From NCBI GenBank assembly GCA_015501075.1, contig JADNYJ010000046.1, positions 1 to 64,000 on the forward strand: DNA of 64,000 nt, in the 5' to 3' direction. The notes under the pieces are model-generated. The model was not told the origin of the DNA and made no database searches. It saw only the letters and a list, made by a program, of their open reading frames with translations. This document shows, piece by piece, positions 1 through 11,524 of this stretch (within the stretch, counting starts at the first letter, position 1; each line of letters starts with the position of its first letter). The stretch is from Gymnopilus junonius (Eukaryota; Basidiomycota; Agaricomycetes; Agaricales; Galerinaceae). The position numbers and the translations under genes are program-made.

Positions 1-1487
1 ACGCACTAGAGTGCACAAAAAGGAATGCGAAGACAATCTTGCTTTTTATAGGGGGTCCCAAGCCCGCTATGACTCTTTCCAGAATGAATGGGACCTCTGT
101 GAATACTTTGCGACTCCTGGAGACCCAGATTGCATCAGCGACGATGATGATGACGGCGACGGCAACTTTGGCCCTGACTTCGGAAACTATTCGTCTACCT
201 CCCATTCTTGACGACTCTCCCGATTCTCAGCAGAAAAAAGCTGAGAATTTGTTGCTCGACGTGTCGAAGTGCATGCAGGTGTCGTTCCATTACCTGCGCC
301 TCTGTTGAGCAACAACGAAAATGGACTGAACCTTATTCCTTCCCAAGTGGTGGACATTGTCGCATATCTTTCCACTCACTATGGCTACCGACCCCCCATA
401 GCCATTCCTCCAAACCCCTCTACGCCCGACAAGGCAAGGTGGAATGATCTTGTCAAGACTGTAGGGCTTCGTGCCAAGGATTCTAACCCTCCACCGGTAG
501 ACTTTGGCCTGTCGTGTTTTGACTTTCTTCAGGGTCTCCAAACGACCAATGGTCCACCGCCTGTTATATATGACCTCAAACATCAGTGTCCCATTGCTCT
601 CAACATTGCAGCTCTGAGGCTTCTCTTCCAGAAGGTTGGCGACCTTTTCCTTCTTCAGGGAAGCTGCCTTGCACTTGATCCTCAGGCTCCGTGGACGATT
701 GCTTTGACAACTGCTACAGACGCGGTTAAGGTGTTCCGCCTTGTGGTCAGTCCTGGAAAACATTCTTCAACGTCACTCGCCCGCTGCCTCTTGGAAATGG
801 GCATGACATTCTTTACATTACTACCGCTTCAACATCAACCTTCCATCAGACTCCAAGCACACCGAAATCTTGTGCCCATCCGTGCTTCGGGGTATATTTT
901 CAACAAGAGCGACTATGATGTCTATATACAGCACCGCCACGACTCCTGTCATCTTCGCGTGGGCGAGCTGCACTGCTTACTGGTGGTCTCCTTAGCCGCC
1001 TTGCGAAGGAACACATTGGTATTGATTCTGCCTGCTTTGGCCCATCATCTGCAGTCACTGAACATCACCTTGGTTGCCACTTCATGGCTGATGATGGGAC
1101 AGTCTATTGGGATGATATGCTTACCGAGGAAGAGATGGATGTCATTTGTGGGTTTCATATGTGCTATACAGGTTTGTTATTCCTATTCTGATAATTTAAT
1201 TGATTCCCACATGACCTTCAGGAAGTGCCCCTAACCAAGTAGTTCACAAGTCTTGGTGGCCGAAGCCTGCTCAATGGAAAAATCAGAAAGCAAACGGCTA
1301 CAATTTTGGACACTGGACAGAATGGGACGAAGTTTGGTATCAAAGCCGTCTGTCTGAGATTGAAAAAGGTAATGCTCAGCCTGAGACCCCAGAGTTCTGG
1401 CGAAACAGTCTTAGAGGTGCATCCTCCTGGCGAAAAGCAACCACTCGTCTCAATGTGGACTCGGCTGCTCTTTTCACATCGACATAA
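1..1487 (+). pseudogene. 3' part of a basidiomycete hypothetical gene, frameshifted
   Basis: The protein runs off the left edge. An acidic start (run of Asp near 140-170) is followed by a block with STHYGY and PPPVDFG motifs (about 340-520), a PWTIALTTAT block (about 690-720), then after a frame change LGNGHDILYITTAST, a long central block ending in ICGFHMCYTG, an intron at 1172-1221 (GT...AG, 50 nt), and a last exon rich in Trp (SWWPKPAQW, GHWTEWDEVWYQ) ending at TAA 1485-1487. The reading frame changes near 200, 262 and 745. I recall this Trp-rich architecture from uncharacterised, multicopy agaricomycete proteins; no function is known to me. It could be an expressed gene with assembly errors or a decayed copy. 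I favour a broken copy because three shifts fall within 550 bases. Confidence 0.55.
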
Positions 1488-2919
1488 TTGTATATATCTC
1501 CGGGTCTGTATGTTTTCTTGTTAACCCGCTGCTGATGTGCACCCATACCCGCTTATCGCTCCCATCAGTGAGGACCTCAGTGCGCGATTTATTGTTGCTT
1601 CCTGTCAATCCTTCGTTTTTGTTCAATTATTTGCTTTATAAAATCTTTCTGAAAATAGATCATTTTCAATGTTTGATAAATCTTTCATAAAATCTAAGAT
1701 ATATTAAGAAATTTTTCACTCAAAAAAATTCTTTAATTGTTGCACGAGACAATAGAAAAAAAACCGAACATGTCAGTCAATTCCGTACAGAGTTAAAATC
1801 GTACTTAAATGTGAAGTTTGTTAGTTGCTAAAATTTGAACACAAATGTTTCCTCTTTCAGGTATTTGTTGACGTCAACAATAAAGGGTTTTAGATATGTT
1901 TTATGATTGGGCAACATGGTCGAAAAAACGCAAACATGTTTAATTTATTTTATTAATCATTTTTGGTCAACTTAAATAACCTATTGCCAGCAGTGATGCC
2001 CCATCCACAGTCTCCAAGCATGGCTGTCCGTTGCAGGGAATAAACCACATTGGCCCAATCATCATTGACAATGTGCAGTGAGTCAAATCGCGAGGTAGGA
2101 ATGTATTCCCAGATATAGCCCAGGCTTTGCACCGTATCAATTCTTTGTTCGAAATGATAATCGATGGACTGGAATTACCGCAATACACCACCAGAAGGTG
2201 CTGCACCATCCGTAGCAGTCTTGGCACAAGTGATGGAAGACTAGTCGATATGACATTCAAAGCTTAATACCACTGACTAGTCATGACACAGCGGCGTGCT
2301 TTAACGAGTCAGGGATTTGCCACCCGCTGGATCCCTCCATGCCGAAAAATCGACCCCGCACAGTCCAACTGAACAGACAAGCAGCAGAACAAAGTTAACT
2401 GTGAGCCAACAAGAAGGAATAACCATGGTCGTATATAGTTTGCACTGCGCATTGGCACTTGCGGGTTCTGCGAGGCTCGAGTGGCTTATGGGCCTTGGAA
2501 GTCCGGACAAGGTTGCGATTGGATCGTTAGATATCACGACTCACCATAAGAAGGGAAGGCTTTAGGAGAAGACCGTAATTCCCTGTTTCCCGGCGCAGAA
2601 ATATTTTGGCGCAGATGGTCCTAGAATACTTGCTCTTTAGGTTTAAAGTATATAGAAATTGTGGCAGGAGGTACCTACGGCATCGATAGGTCGAGAGGTT
2701 ATTCTAATCGTGGGATTATGCTTGCGATTGAAAAGAAATAATAAGCAGGAAAGCCAACAATGAGCCCGATTTTCGAACGTTCAAGGCTTAGGAGTATGAA
2801 AGGAGGACCAAGCATGAGAGTGAAGAAGAGAGGAACGTGCATCAGGCCACCAACTGAATCGATTTACAGCAAGGGGCTTAACGCACTAAACATATTTTTA
2901 TTTTTTTCATACTAAATGT
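1488..2919. other. Intergenic, AT-rich left half
   Basis: Positions 1620-1980 are strongly AT-rich with no coding signal. A 97-codon minus-strand ORF at 1967-2260 and short ORFs on both strands at 2301-2565 have no recognisable motif. No RNA gene or repeat is apparent. Confidence 0.5.
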
Positions 2920-2999
2920 GGCCGTGTGGCGAAATGGCATCGCGTCTGACTACGAAACGCGACATCAGGAGATTGCAGGTTCGACCCCTGTCTCGGTCA
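2920..2999 (+). tRNA. tRNA-Arg(ACG) with 8-nt intron, copy 1
   Basis: The cloverleaf can be drawn by hand. Acceptor 5' strand is GGCCGTG (2920-2926), paired with CTCGGTC (2992-2998), discriminator A2999; one T-T mismatch and one G-T pair occur in this stem. The D arm has GCG/CGC. The anticodon stem is TCTGA (2945-2949) with TCAGG (2965-2969), anticodon ACG at 2952-2954, and an intron of 8 nt (2956-2963) in the canonical place one base 3' of the anticodon. The T arm is GCAGG-TTCGACC-CCTGT. Five Ts follow. An identical gene lies inverted at 5474-5553. Confidence 0.9.
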
Positions 3000-3001
3000 T
3001 C

Positions 3002-3006
3002 TTTTT
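3002..3006 (+). terminator. Pol III T-run after tRNA-Arg copy 1
   Basis: Five Ts start three bases after the discriminator base, as expected for RNA polymerase III termination. Confidence 0.6.
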
Positions 3007-3477
3007 GCATTGTCGAAGTCTTTTTTAGCCTTTTTTTATCATCACGTCTTCTCCTGTAGCAGTAAAGACTAGCCGACGAAAAATTATGATTGAACGTTCG
3101 CCGCATGTAATGTTTTTGTCTTTTCCCTTGATCACGTTGGCACATGCAAGCGTCGGTAATTCAAATTCAATTCCGTTGGCTATGGTTGACTGCTGCGAAC
3201 GTTCCAAAGCCTTATCATGACTGTTGGTCGAAATTATACATTCGAATTTCTTCAATGTTCCTTTCTTTGTGGCCAGTCTCGCACTCCGTGCTGGCCCGCA
3301 AGGGCTGCCCGGGGTTCGGATCTAACTTCAAACGAATGATATGATAAAAAGATAAACACTTACAACATTCACTCGTCACTGTATCACCCTTTTGTGTGCT
3401 GGCCCCCTCTTTGGACTACAAAACCTTGCTATCATCTGGGCCGAGTTGATCTTTCTTTCAAACGTACCACCACCACC
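3007..3477. other. Intergenic, probable hydrolase promoter and 5' UTR
   Basis: No coding potential beyond short shadow ORFs. The stretch just before the ATG at 3478 carries CCACCACCACC, a reasonable context for a fungal start codon. Confidence 0.4.
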
Positions 3478-5093
3478 ATGTCCCGCTCTGAGAAACATAG
3501 TGGCGTTCCCTCACCTTCAGTAATGAGCAGAATACTTAAGCAAGTCCGCAGAGTCCTACTCGGTGCGGTGGTTGCATATGTTCTGGCTGTTCTTCTGGTT
3601 ATGACGCCGTTTATCCAAACTCGGTACGGTGGCATCTTATTCACGAACATGGCGAATAGAGTGCTAACTCGTTTTACAGGGTGTTATACGCACACCATAT
3701 TGACTTTTTATGGTACAACAAGTTTGACCATCCGGAGAACTATGGCTTAGCCCGTACGTAGTCTCTATAATCTTTATCATGACATTCGTTGACCAATGTC
3801 GGGATCTACAGCTGGGAAGACCGTCAACCTCCAAATGCAAAGTTCCGACAACCTCACGCTGGGAGCATGGTTTTTGTTCTCGGACCCCTTCTACCGCTCT
3901 CTCCCCTACCCACCGCCCTCAAACACCGACTTCTCCTTCCCCCAACGCCAACATATCCCCACCGCCCTCCAGACGCACCCCACCATCCTCTTCCTCCACG
4001 GAAACACCGGCACGCGTGCGCACCACCTCCGCACGGCCCTCTACACCGCCTTCACTTCGCGCCTCGCCGCGAATGTGCTGGCGATCGACTACCGCGGCTT
4101 TGGGGACAGCGAGGGCCATCCGACTGTGCAGGGTGTGGGGAAGGATGCGAAGGCGGGCTGGGATTATTTGATTAGTCAGGGCGCGAAGCCGGAGGATGTG
4201 TTGATTGTTGGACATAGTCTGGGAACTGCTATTGCGGGTTTGTTGGCTGCTGAGCTTGGGAGAGAGGGTATACATCCTCGTGGAACAGTGCTGATGTCGG
4301 TAATTGTTATTTTACATCCTTGAACTTGACCTTCTGGAGCTAATGCACATCATCCAGCCATTCTCTTCCGTCCGCAAACTAATCGACGAATACTACCTAT
4401 TCGGCTTCCTGCCCCTCCTGAGGCCTCTCTCGGTGATACCTCTTGCTCCCAGTATGCCCTAAGCGCTCTAGTTGGGATTCAACGTGTGTGTTTGATAACT
4501 TTTTTTTTCCTTTAGGACTCGTCACGTGGTCACTAGTACACCGATTTGATACCCTCACCCTTGTGCCGGTGAGTGTATACGAACTTTGGGCTGTCTGCTG
4601 GCCCCTGCTGACCCACGGTTCAATTATCATTACTAGGATATCAAGTCCTCCGTACTGATCGCTCACGCCGGTAAGTAAACCATAACCCTCTCCAACCTTA
4701 AAACCCTATCCTACTCTTCTAAATAAATCTCTGACACTCTCATTTGGATATAGACGACGACAAAGACATACCCGTCACACACGCCTCACTCCTCTTCGAC
4801 GCCTTCCTCTCGCCATACCTCCCACCTCCCCCACTATACCCACTTAACCCACTCTCTCCGACGGAATGGGACAACTACACCTCAAAAGACGCACTCCGCG
4901 CTTCAAAGCGCCACGAGGTCGTTTCGACCGTGGAGATCGATGGCTATGGGGTGCACGAGGAAATGCAGGCGGCGGTGGTGAAGAAGGAAGGGGGAGGAAG
5001 GTGGCGTTGTTGAGGACGAGACGGGGCGGGCATGATATTGGGCGTGTGGAGGGCGTACAGGATGCGATTGGAGGATGTTTGGGTTTTTATTAG
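3478..5093 (+). CDS. Membrane-anchored alpha/beta hydrolase (ABHD12/BEM46-like), frameshift near the 3' end
   Basis: Serine hydrolase of the ABHD12/ABHD13/BEM46 group, likely an esterase or lysophospholipid lipase held in a membrane. Seven exons can be traced: 3478-3623, 3680-3753, 3812-4299, 4358-4451, 4516-4568, 4637-4670 and 4754 onward, all with GT...AG introns. The product starts MSRSEKHSG and has one hydrophobic helix (about residues 27-46). The core shows the oxyanion segment FLHGNTGTR, DYRGFGDSEG, the nucleophile elbow GHSLGT and the acid region AHADDDKDIP. Read straight through, the frame ends at TGA 5011-5013 without a catalytic His. In the +1-base frame the tail KVALLRTRRGGHDIG continues to 5093 and supplies it, so one G appears to be missing from the G5 run near 4990. 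Function at domain level is secure; exact substrate is not. Confidence 0.85.
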
Positions 5094-5473
5094 AGCTTGG
5101 CTCGCTCGTTGATGTGGATGGCGTGTAATTAAATTATCTAGAGTTGATACCTGTACATACATGCATGCATGCTGTTTTTTGTTGTAGATTACGTCTTCCT
5201 TCGTCTGTTTATCATGTTTTGCATACCTACTCTATGTATGTATACTGGAATAATGTGTTATATACTTGTTGCCTTCATTGCTTTCCTCTCTAACATAATA
5301 ATGACAGGAATGTAGGTAATTTGGTCCATAATCAGAGAACTGGTCTAAAAAAGGCCGAGACACTACACACCTGTAATCATAGGTAGAAAACATGATTTGT
5401 CCAAAAATCACTACTACAGTAAGTAGGAGACATGATAACAAAAAAGTTGGTGGGCTTCGATATCCAAAAACGA
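5094..5473. other. Intergenic between hydrolase and tRNA copy 2
   Basis: Probable 3' UTR of the hydrolase with short ATG/CATG repeats (5155-5172). Nothing else recognised. Confidence 0.4.
5466..5470 (-). terminator. Pol III T-run after tRNA-Arg copy 2
   Basis: Five A on the plus strand, that is TTTTT on the minus strand, three bases past the discriminator base. Confidence 0.6.
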
Positions 5474-5553
5474 TGACCGAGACAGGGGTCGAACCTGCAA
5501 TCTCCTGATGTCGCGTTTCGTAGTCAGACGCGATGCCATTTCGCCACACGGCC
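5474..5553 (-). tRNA. tRNA-Arg(ACG) with 8-nt intron, copy 2 (inverted)
   Basis: The reverse complement is identical over all 80 nt to the gene at 2920-2999, including the anticodon ACG and the 8-nt intron. Flanks differ between the two copies except for the downstream T-run. A 107-codon minus-strand ORF that reads through it (5232-5555) is an artefact. Confidence 0.9.
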
Positions 5554-6300
5554 ATGGAAGAGCTGGGTGAATTGACATCTATCAGTTCAAATGCTGAAGG
5601 CGGGGCGCGTACGCGGTGCCAGGTGATGCTGGGTTAAAATTGTCTGCCACGTGGTTCTGATTATCGGTTGTGTGGCGCGACGTGTTGTTGACGCGTTGTT
5701 TTTGTCTTTGGTTCCTGAGCCATCTCCGTGTTTCTTGCTCTTATGTACAACTAACAGCTGGTCTTGCATCTTCTGAAATTGATTCACCTCTATTCCTGAC
5801 TGCCATGTCCGCTTCAGGTCTAGAACGAACATGGGAAGATAATATAAGGCTATGGTGCGGATCCCCGGACTTGAATATTCATTCTTTTTCGTGGTTTTAA
5901 TTTCACCTGACTCTCACTTACCCTTCCCTTCTTCCACATTAACGGACGAACTGTACCTTGTCTTCTTGGAATATGAAGTCGCTAATTTCGAGATTCATCC
6001 TTTACCGCGCCCATCAATCGCAAAGGCCACCTCCAGTTCTATAGCTCTTATGTGAACATGAGGACTGGCTCATGAAGTCGCTCACGTAATTACGAAGATG
6101 TATCCGTGTGCTCTGACGTCTTATCCCACTCTAGGCTGGTTCTTGAATTATTTTCGATCTAAGATCAACTTACGATTATCTCTGGAGGGAGCAGAGCTCG
6201 ATGACAACATTCCTCCCTAAACCACTGTTCTTAACAGGAAGAGACTGGGATCCCTCACATTAATGCGACTTTTTTAACTGCTTGAGAGCAACTAACCTGA
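5554..6300. other. Intergenic, nothing recognised
   Basis: Only short ORFs without motifs (for example 5852-6055). The 3' end abuts a remnant of the repeated small-ORF family. Confidence 0.4.
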
Positions 6301-6315
6301 TCCCGTCGACTCACG

Positions 6316-6425
6316 ATGGCTCAGATTAAGGTCTTATCCGATATAATGGAAATTCAGCCTCGCTGGTTTACTGATGCTAATCCTCCTCCAATTTACCGCC
6401 ACTGTGAGTCCTTTCCTATTAATTT
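6316..6425 (+). pseudogene. Remnant of the repeated 157-codon ORF family (3' end only)
   Basis: The translation contains MEIQPRWFTDANPPPIY, which aligns with MEPQWFTDVTPPEVY at the C terminus of the ORFs at 10613-11069 and 17426-17882, preceded by a diverged counterpart of PTMKQVEVMSQIL. Nothing of the N-terminal two thirds is visible upstream, so this is a truncated fourth member. Confidence 0.55.
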
Positions 6426-6429
6426 TCCG

Positions 6430-7091
6430 TCATGCCCATCAATGGCTGATCCGTTTCTCTGTCGCCTTTTTGTGTACTTCAGAGGTGTGTATGTTCTATC
6501 AAATTGATATGCTCTACCTGCAAAACCTTTACAACTTTGAATTTGATCTTCCGTTTTGATCTAACAAGTAAACTAAGTTCATCAACGCTGGTATTTTATT
6601 CATTCTGATTGCAGCTTCTTAATGATCCTGCGATGATCCTGTATCGCCTTCGGTGTGAAGCCCTCAGAAAAACCCGGGTGAACTGAAAATGTCCTTGGAC
6701 ACTCACAATAAGGAACGATCAGGTGAGCAACGGCGCATCACCGATACGATCGGAGTATGGCTTTTCAGTTCTCTTCCTTTCCCTAACGTTTTGTCGGCAA
6801 AACCTGCCAAGGCTCAAAGCATCACGGCTTGACCATCAACAACATCACTCTGAACCAATCAGGCAATCTTTGTTTTCCAGTTCTCACCTAATATCGCCAT
6901 CCATGTCCTCCCTGGTCTTATCTTTCCGCTAGATTCAAACCACTCTGGAAGTGAACGCTCATACAGGCCTTATTCAAGTGGTACGAAAGCTGTCAGAAAT
7001 CCTCTGACCCGTTTGACTCAGGGTTGAGCGCTTGTTAACTTGCTCAGTCCGTGCTAAACGAATACGTCGGTCAGACGTAACCTTCAATACG
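6430..7091. other. Intergenic, RGS gene promoter region
   Basis: No supported gene. It contains the upstream region of the RGS gene that starts at 7092. Confidence 0.4.
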
Positions 7092-9045
7092 ATGGCCACT
7101 GCCAATCCACAGAATGTAGACGTGGCGCCTCAAGTTCTACGGGGACTGCAGTCCTTGAGAACTAGGAGAGACGGAATGCCATTTAGAAAGGTGCCCCAGC
7201 CTTCTACCTCAACCACCTCAAATGTCGATTTACACGTCATCTAGGACACTTGGGATCTTTTCGGCAGCCTCTTTCTCTCTCTTAAGATAGGAAACCGGAA
7301 ACAGACCTTCAAAACCTTTGCATATGCCTTCACCGGGTAAGCTTCTCGTTGGCATTGGCGACGTTTATGTATTAAGTCTACAGTCTGGTTTGTGTTTTTT
7401 AGTCAGGAGGCTCTGAAGGGTTTAGCTTCTCTCAAATTCGTCAGATCAACGAGTCCTGGAAGCAAGAATGCTACTACCTCCGGGACTATGCAAATATCCC
7501 TGGATGAAGTTGATGGCGCAGCCTTGATGCAGTACTTCCTCGCTGGACATATGATCAAGGAAGCTCGTGATGATGGCCCTCTGCCTTTCAGCAAAAAGTC
7601 CATTTATCAGATCACTACGAAAGGTCTTCGTATTCTCGAGGGATTTATTGGAGACAATGCCATTGAGTCTGAGGGGGACCATCTTGTCGCCGTGCTTTGT
7701 ACAATGCCTTCTCCCCGACCGAAGCTATGGCGTCTCGAACGTGACGTGGAGGACGACGAGATTATTGTCAATCCGTCCATCATCACAAATCTCTTCTGTC
7801 GGGCTGCGGGCAAAAGGCCCAACTATACGTTCCAAAACACTGGCACCTCGGGCGTCAAGTTGATCCCGTCCGATGAAAGAAATTCTCTCTTGAAGCCGCT
7901 TTTTAAGAAGGGCGCCGAGCCTTTTGGCTGGAAGGTTACTCTCGTCGAAACGACGCATTGTTTCCAGGCGCACAAGTTATTGAATTATCTTTGCGACTTT
8001 ACTAGCGTAGTATCAATGGCAGAGGCAGCAGAAATGGCTGCCCATTTCGTTCGGCTGGGCCTCATCACTCTGGCAGTCGATGCCAAAGCAAAGAAGAACG
8101 ACAGCGTTCCAGTATATAAAGTCAACGGGTATGCCCCAAGCGGCAATCCCTTCATCAGTGTAAGTAGCTTCTTTAAACATAGCGCGTACTGACATTGACA
8201 CTTTGTTCTAGGAGGACGGGGAGTTTCGGTCTTCTAGATCTGCTATCTACGCCATCACCGACGAGGGTGTTCGTCAAGCGAATTGGCCCGGCTTCAATGC
8301 TCCTTCCTTGCTGCCTCCTCCTATTACAATGGTCCATAGTAATGGCACTTCCGTTTACAGTCCTATCTCAGAGCCAAATCTTCGTTCACAAGAACTAGTC
8401 AACGAAATTATGAACGGCGTTAATGGAAAGCGCCTGAAGAAATTTATCGAAGGCAGCAACACTCGTGCCCTTTTCAGCGAGTTCCTGCGAAAAGAGTCAT
8501 GTGCATATCTTTTGTCGTTCTGGATTGATGTTGAAGACCTCAAAAATGAACTAAAAGAGTCGTCAAGAATGCTTCCAGAAATACCACCAGTTGCAGGGAG
8601 CTCGAGAACACCTATGGAACGAATGCCTTCGCAGCAGCATCACGGTCCCCTAAACAGCAGACCTTTCCTCATTCACAATCTATATCTTACCCCATCGAGC
8701 GAATTTCAGCTCGCAAATTGGATTGCACCTACTCTGCGTACTGCACTTCATAAAATGCTGGAAGAGGTCCTGGAAACACTCACAAACAGGGCTTTGATTG
8801 CTGATATGGAGCCGCAGGAGACGTCCACTCTTGACTCTTCTCAACTGGAAGCATTGGTGGGCATATATGATCGCATACAGGCCCAAGTTTTCTGCGTCTT
8901 AGCTGTGGATTTTGTTCCAAGAGTGAGCCACTCCACTCATCCCAAAAAAATATCTCCCTGACCGTACATCCGTCCACAGTTTATAAAGTCTCCCACATTT
9001 CTTGACAGACGTCTGGGCGCTTGGACTCAAGACTTTCAGGACTAA
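7092..9045 (+). CDS. Regulator of G-protein signalling with DEP domains (FlbA/Sst2-like)
   Basis: GTPase-activating regulator of heterotrimeric G-alpha subunits, acting at the plasma membrane in pheromone or nutrient signalling; FlbA/Sst2/Thn1 are the known fungal relatives. Five exons splice cleanly: 7092-7190, 7245-7336, 7403-8159, 8212-8922 and 8980-9045, giving 574 residues with no frameshift. An N-terminal DEP-like region (about 45-150, with TTKGLRILEGFI) and a second DEP (about 250-295, FQAHKLLNYLCDF, MAAHFVRLGLI) precede the RGS domain (about 385-570: GKRLKKFIEGSN, LFSEFLRKESCAYLLSFW, and a terminal SPTFLDRRLGAWTQDF). The RGS domain has a long low-complexity insert between its first and second halves, common in fungal members. 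The start at 7092 is the first in-frame ATG in exon 1. Confidence 0.9.
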
Positions 9046-9412
9046 ATAAAGGTGCATAGAGCTGATGTATTATTGTAATAGCGCAGGTGGACATTGCCAT
9101 GATATGATCTATCGCATCCTGCACTTCAAGTTGTAATACATATACTTATATCTTAAGCAGATGTCGCGAATTCATGTACATCTGTTTGCATCTCCCCTTT
9201 TTCGGTCCATCTTTTTGTCCCGCTCATTCACTTAGACCTGTTCTTTGGCTGAAGCAGAGCAAGGTCGGGGTCTTGTATAGAGTATATATTTTACTATATA
9301 ATTCAGCAGCACAAACATCAGGTAACATTTTATCTCCAATACAGCGGACGTTGACCTCAAAACTGCAGCTGTCGAATTTCGATGAGGCTATTGAGACTGA
9401 ACCCACGCGCAG
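9046..9412. other. Intergenic, 3' region of RGS gene
   Basis: Ends at the left edge of duplicated block A. An 80-codon ORF at 9174-9416 has no motif and is not called. Confidence 0.4.
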
Positions 9413-9619
9413 ATAGTTTGGCGTCGACTAAGGGGTGTATACATTATACTTTGCCCAGTGCAATGATGAAGTGAAATAATTTAATGACAACAACAAAATT
9501 GGTACCACAAGCAGAACATGCCTGTTGAACATTATTAACTAAATTTGGATCCTGGAATTTAGATGAGCCAAGATGTGCCAGAATGCCAGCATCGATTTAA
9601 CAAACTCTTCATAGAGGTC

Positions 9620-10506
9620 GAGATATCAACGAGTCGGACTAAAATGGGGTCTGAGGAAGGGTTCGGGAAAGTCGACTTCCACATCTGATAAAAGGAATCC
9701 AGGATCGCGAGGAAGGTTTTTGGCCGATTGTAGACTGCGTTTTGCAAGTGCAGGCTTTGGAGATGCAGGAATCATTCCAGCAGTTACGTCGAAGTAAGTC
9801 CAGAACCGTCTTACACAAACCATGCATCCTAGTACTTTCAAGAACTGATCAGCCCCAAAGCACGTTGTGCTTGCTCTAGAACTTGTTCGATAGTCTGTAT
9901 GATAACCGACTCTGGATCATCTGAGAATGGCTTGTTTTCTACGATCAAAAGGAGATAACTTTTGTTGATTTCGGACTGGTCAAAAAGGTGGATCAGAGCA
10001 GAAAAATCTGGGACGCGCGTAGAACGAATAGAACCTCGCCCCGCTGGAGGAGCATGGTCTATCTCGATGGGGGAGCTGTTTACGGAGTCGAATGGTTGAG
10101 GGACAGGCACTTTCCGAGTAGGTGTGGAAGGTTCATTTCCTAACGGACGAATAAGCAGTTTGTCACAAAAACACTGGAACGCACGTAGTATATAACCGGA
10201 ATCATTCGAAGGAGGGATGCTTCGGGTCCGGGGAGTTACAGGGTAACTTTGACCTCCTAACGGACGATCAAGGGCATTGTCGACTTGGTCGGAAACAATG
10301 TGGTGAGTTTCAACTCCCAGATTCAGTGCAGCAACCGCAGCCAGATCATCGTCGTATGCTATGGGGTCATATCTGCGGATGATGGGCAGTTGGGGAACAA
10401 TAGCACAAAAAGTATGACGTGGCAGTTGCAAATCCAGGAACAGAAGATCCAGAGCAATGGTCCATGGTCCATACCAAGGCGCCTCACGAGTCTCTTTGAT
10501 GGTCAT
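9620..10506 (-). pseudogene. PD-(D/E)XK nuclease-like hypothetical, copy A, N-terminally truncated and frameshifted
   Basis: The translation starts within the block APWYGPWTIALDLLFLDL and continues to RVPDFSALIHLFD and YLLLIVENKP. A PDF motif followed by a hydrophobic strand ending in ExK (ENK) is the layout of PD-(D/E)XK nuclease-fold proteins, so I infer a nuclease-like fold of unknown role; this is inference from spacing only. The frame closes at 9838 after GLISS and resumes in another frame as VLGCMVCVRRFWTYFDVT to about 9620. The same break is present in copy B. The N-terminal about 110 residues seen in copy B are missing because copy A lacks that DNA. It lies head-to-head with the small ORF at 10613. 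Confidence 0.55.
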
Positions 10507-10612
10507 GTCTGCTTCTATTCTTCAACGGCAAACATTGCAAAATGAATTAGTAAACTTTTTGCTCTTGCATCCCTAGTCCTAACTAATGCCCTCGCTTGAA
10601 GCCCCATTTAAG

Positions 10613-11069
10613 CCCTCCAGTGGAATCTGACCCCCGACTGGAGTGTTACCCTCCTCCACTCCTTGACAAGTACAAAGGTCACCTTCAGTGGTATGGGTTT
10701 CCCTTTTACGAGGATTATATGAAGAAATTCGCCCTTGAGAACCACCCTCAAATTATCGAAAAAGGGTTTCTGTCTTGCCTTCTGTGGTTCATTCAGCGTC
10801 TCAGCTTCCACGCCCATTGCGGTGGCATCCGGATCAAGTCAGCCGTTGCTGACGAGGAAACCACTCCCCCTGGGGTCAAAGTCTTTACAGGACCAATGAC
10901 TGGCCTTCGTCAGTTTCGAGTTATCGCAATCACTGCTTGGGAGAAATCTGCCTGGGACCATAGGCCTACGATGAAGCAGGTTGAGGTAATGTCACAGATT
11001 TTGGGCATGGAGCCACAATGGTTCACCGATGTTACTCCGCCTGAGGTGTATCTTGACAACGATTATTAG
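10613..11069 (+). CDS. Lineage-specific hypothetical protein, copy A
   Basis: An open frame encodes SPPVESDPRLE...DKYKGH.QWYGFPFYEDYMKKF...FLSCLLWFIQRLSFH...KVFTGPMTGLRQFRVIAI...MEPQWFTDVTPPEVYLDNDY. I do not recognise the family beyond its repetition here (copies at 17426 and 24691, a remnant at 6316). There is no ATG in frame before the MKKF segment: the open frame upstream begins with TTG at 10596. All full copies share TTTAAG or TTTAG just before the coding block, so this looks like an internal or last exon spliced to an unseen upstream exon. No signal peptide or membrane segment. About 90% identical to copy B, with the frame kept open in both. Confidence 0.5.
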
Positions 11070-11524
11070 GATAATGTAAGTGGTACTCCAGTTTACAGTC
11101 ATTTCTTGAATGACACGATCAGCAGGCTTCCAGATAATTCTCTTTCTCCCCGCTTTCCTCGCAGTGATAATTTGTTGTTCTGTCGCTGACACGTGCTTGT
11201 GTATCGTCGATGCCCATATGTACCTTTAAACCGTATACAGACCATTGAATACGGGCATCCTTTCGTTGCATCTATTGCTCTCCTGTTCCTCCTGTTCCTC
11301 ATGTCCGTATACTATAACGGTTGCATATTCTTTATGTAATATCTCTGTATACCTCGATCTGTGAATTTTGAAATATTCGCAACTAAGCCGCCTTCTGACA
11401 TGTTCCCCTTCAAGCAAAGGAAAACTTAGATCACTTGGATGATTCCTTGGCTTACAAAAGAGCTTAAGCAGGGGAAAACGCGGGTTTATTGTCAAGTTGT
11501 GATACACGGTCTATAATGGTGGGT

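Larger units (their letters stand above)
9413..11524. repeat. Duplicated block, copy A (about 2.1 kb)
   Basis: Begins at ATAGTTTG (9413) and ends at GGTGGGT (11524). It matches 15528-18327 nearly base for base in the same orientation, except that copy A lacks about 690 bp which in copy B lie between the two genes of the block (about 16640-17330). The flanks outside these points are unrelated, so both ends are sharp. Confidence 0.9.

Noticed and set aside
5232..5555. 107-codon minus-strand ORF
   Set aside because: Its first third is the tRNA-Arg gene read as protein and the rest has no motif. The ORF at 2912-3145 on the opposite strand of tRNA copy 1 is dismissed for the same reason.
10596..10613. 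TTG as the translation start of the small ORF (also at 17409)
   Set aside because: The shared TTTAAG/TTTAG site just downstream in three copies and the absence of an in-frame ATG suggest a splice acceptor rather than a start.
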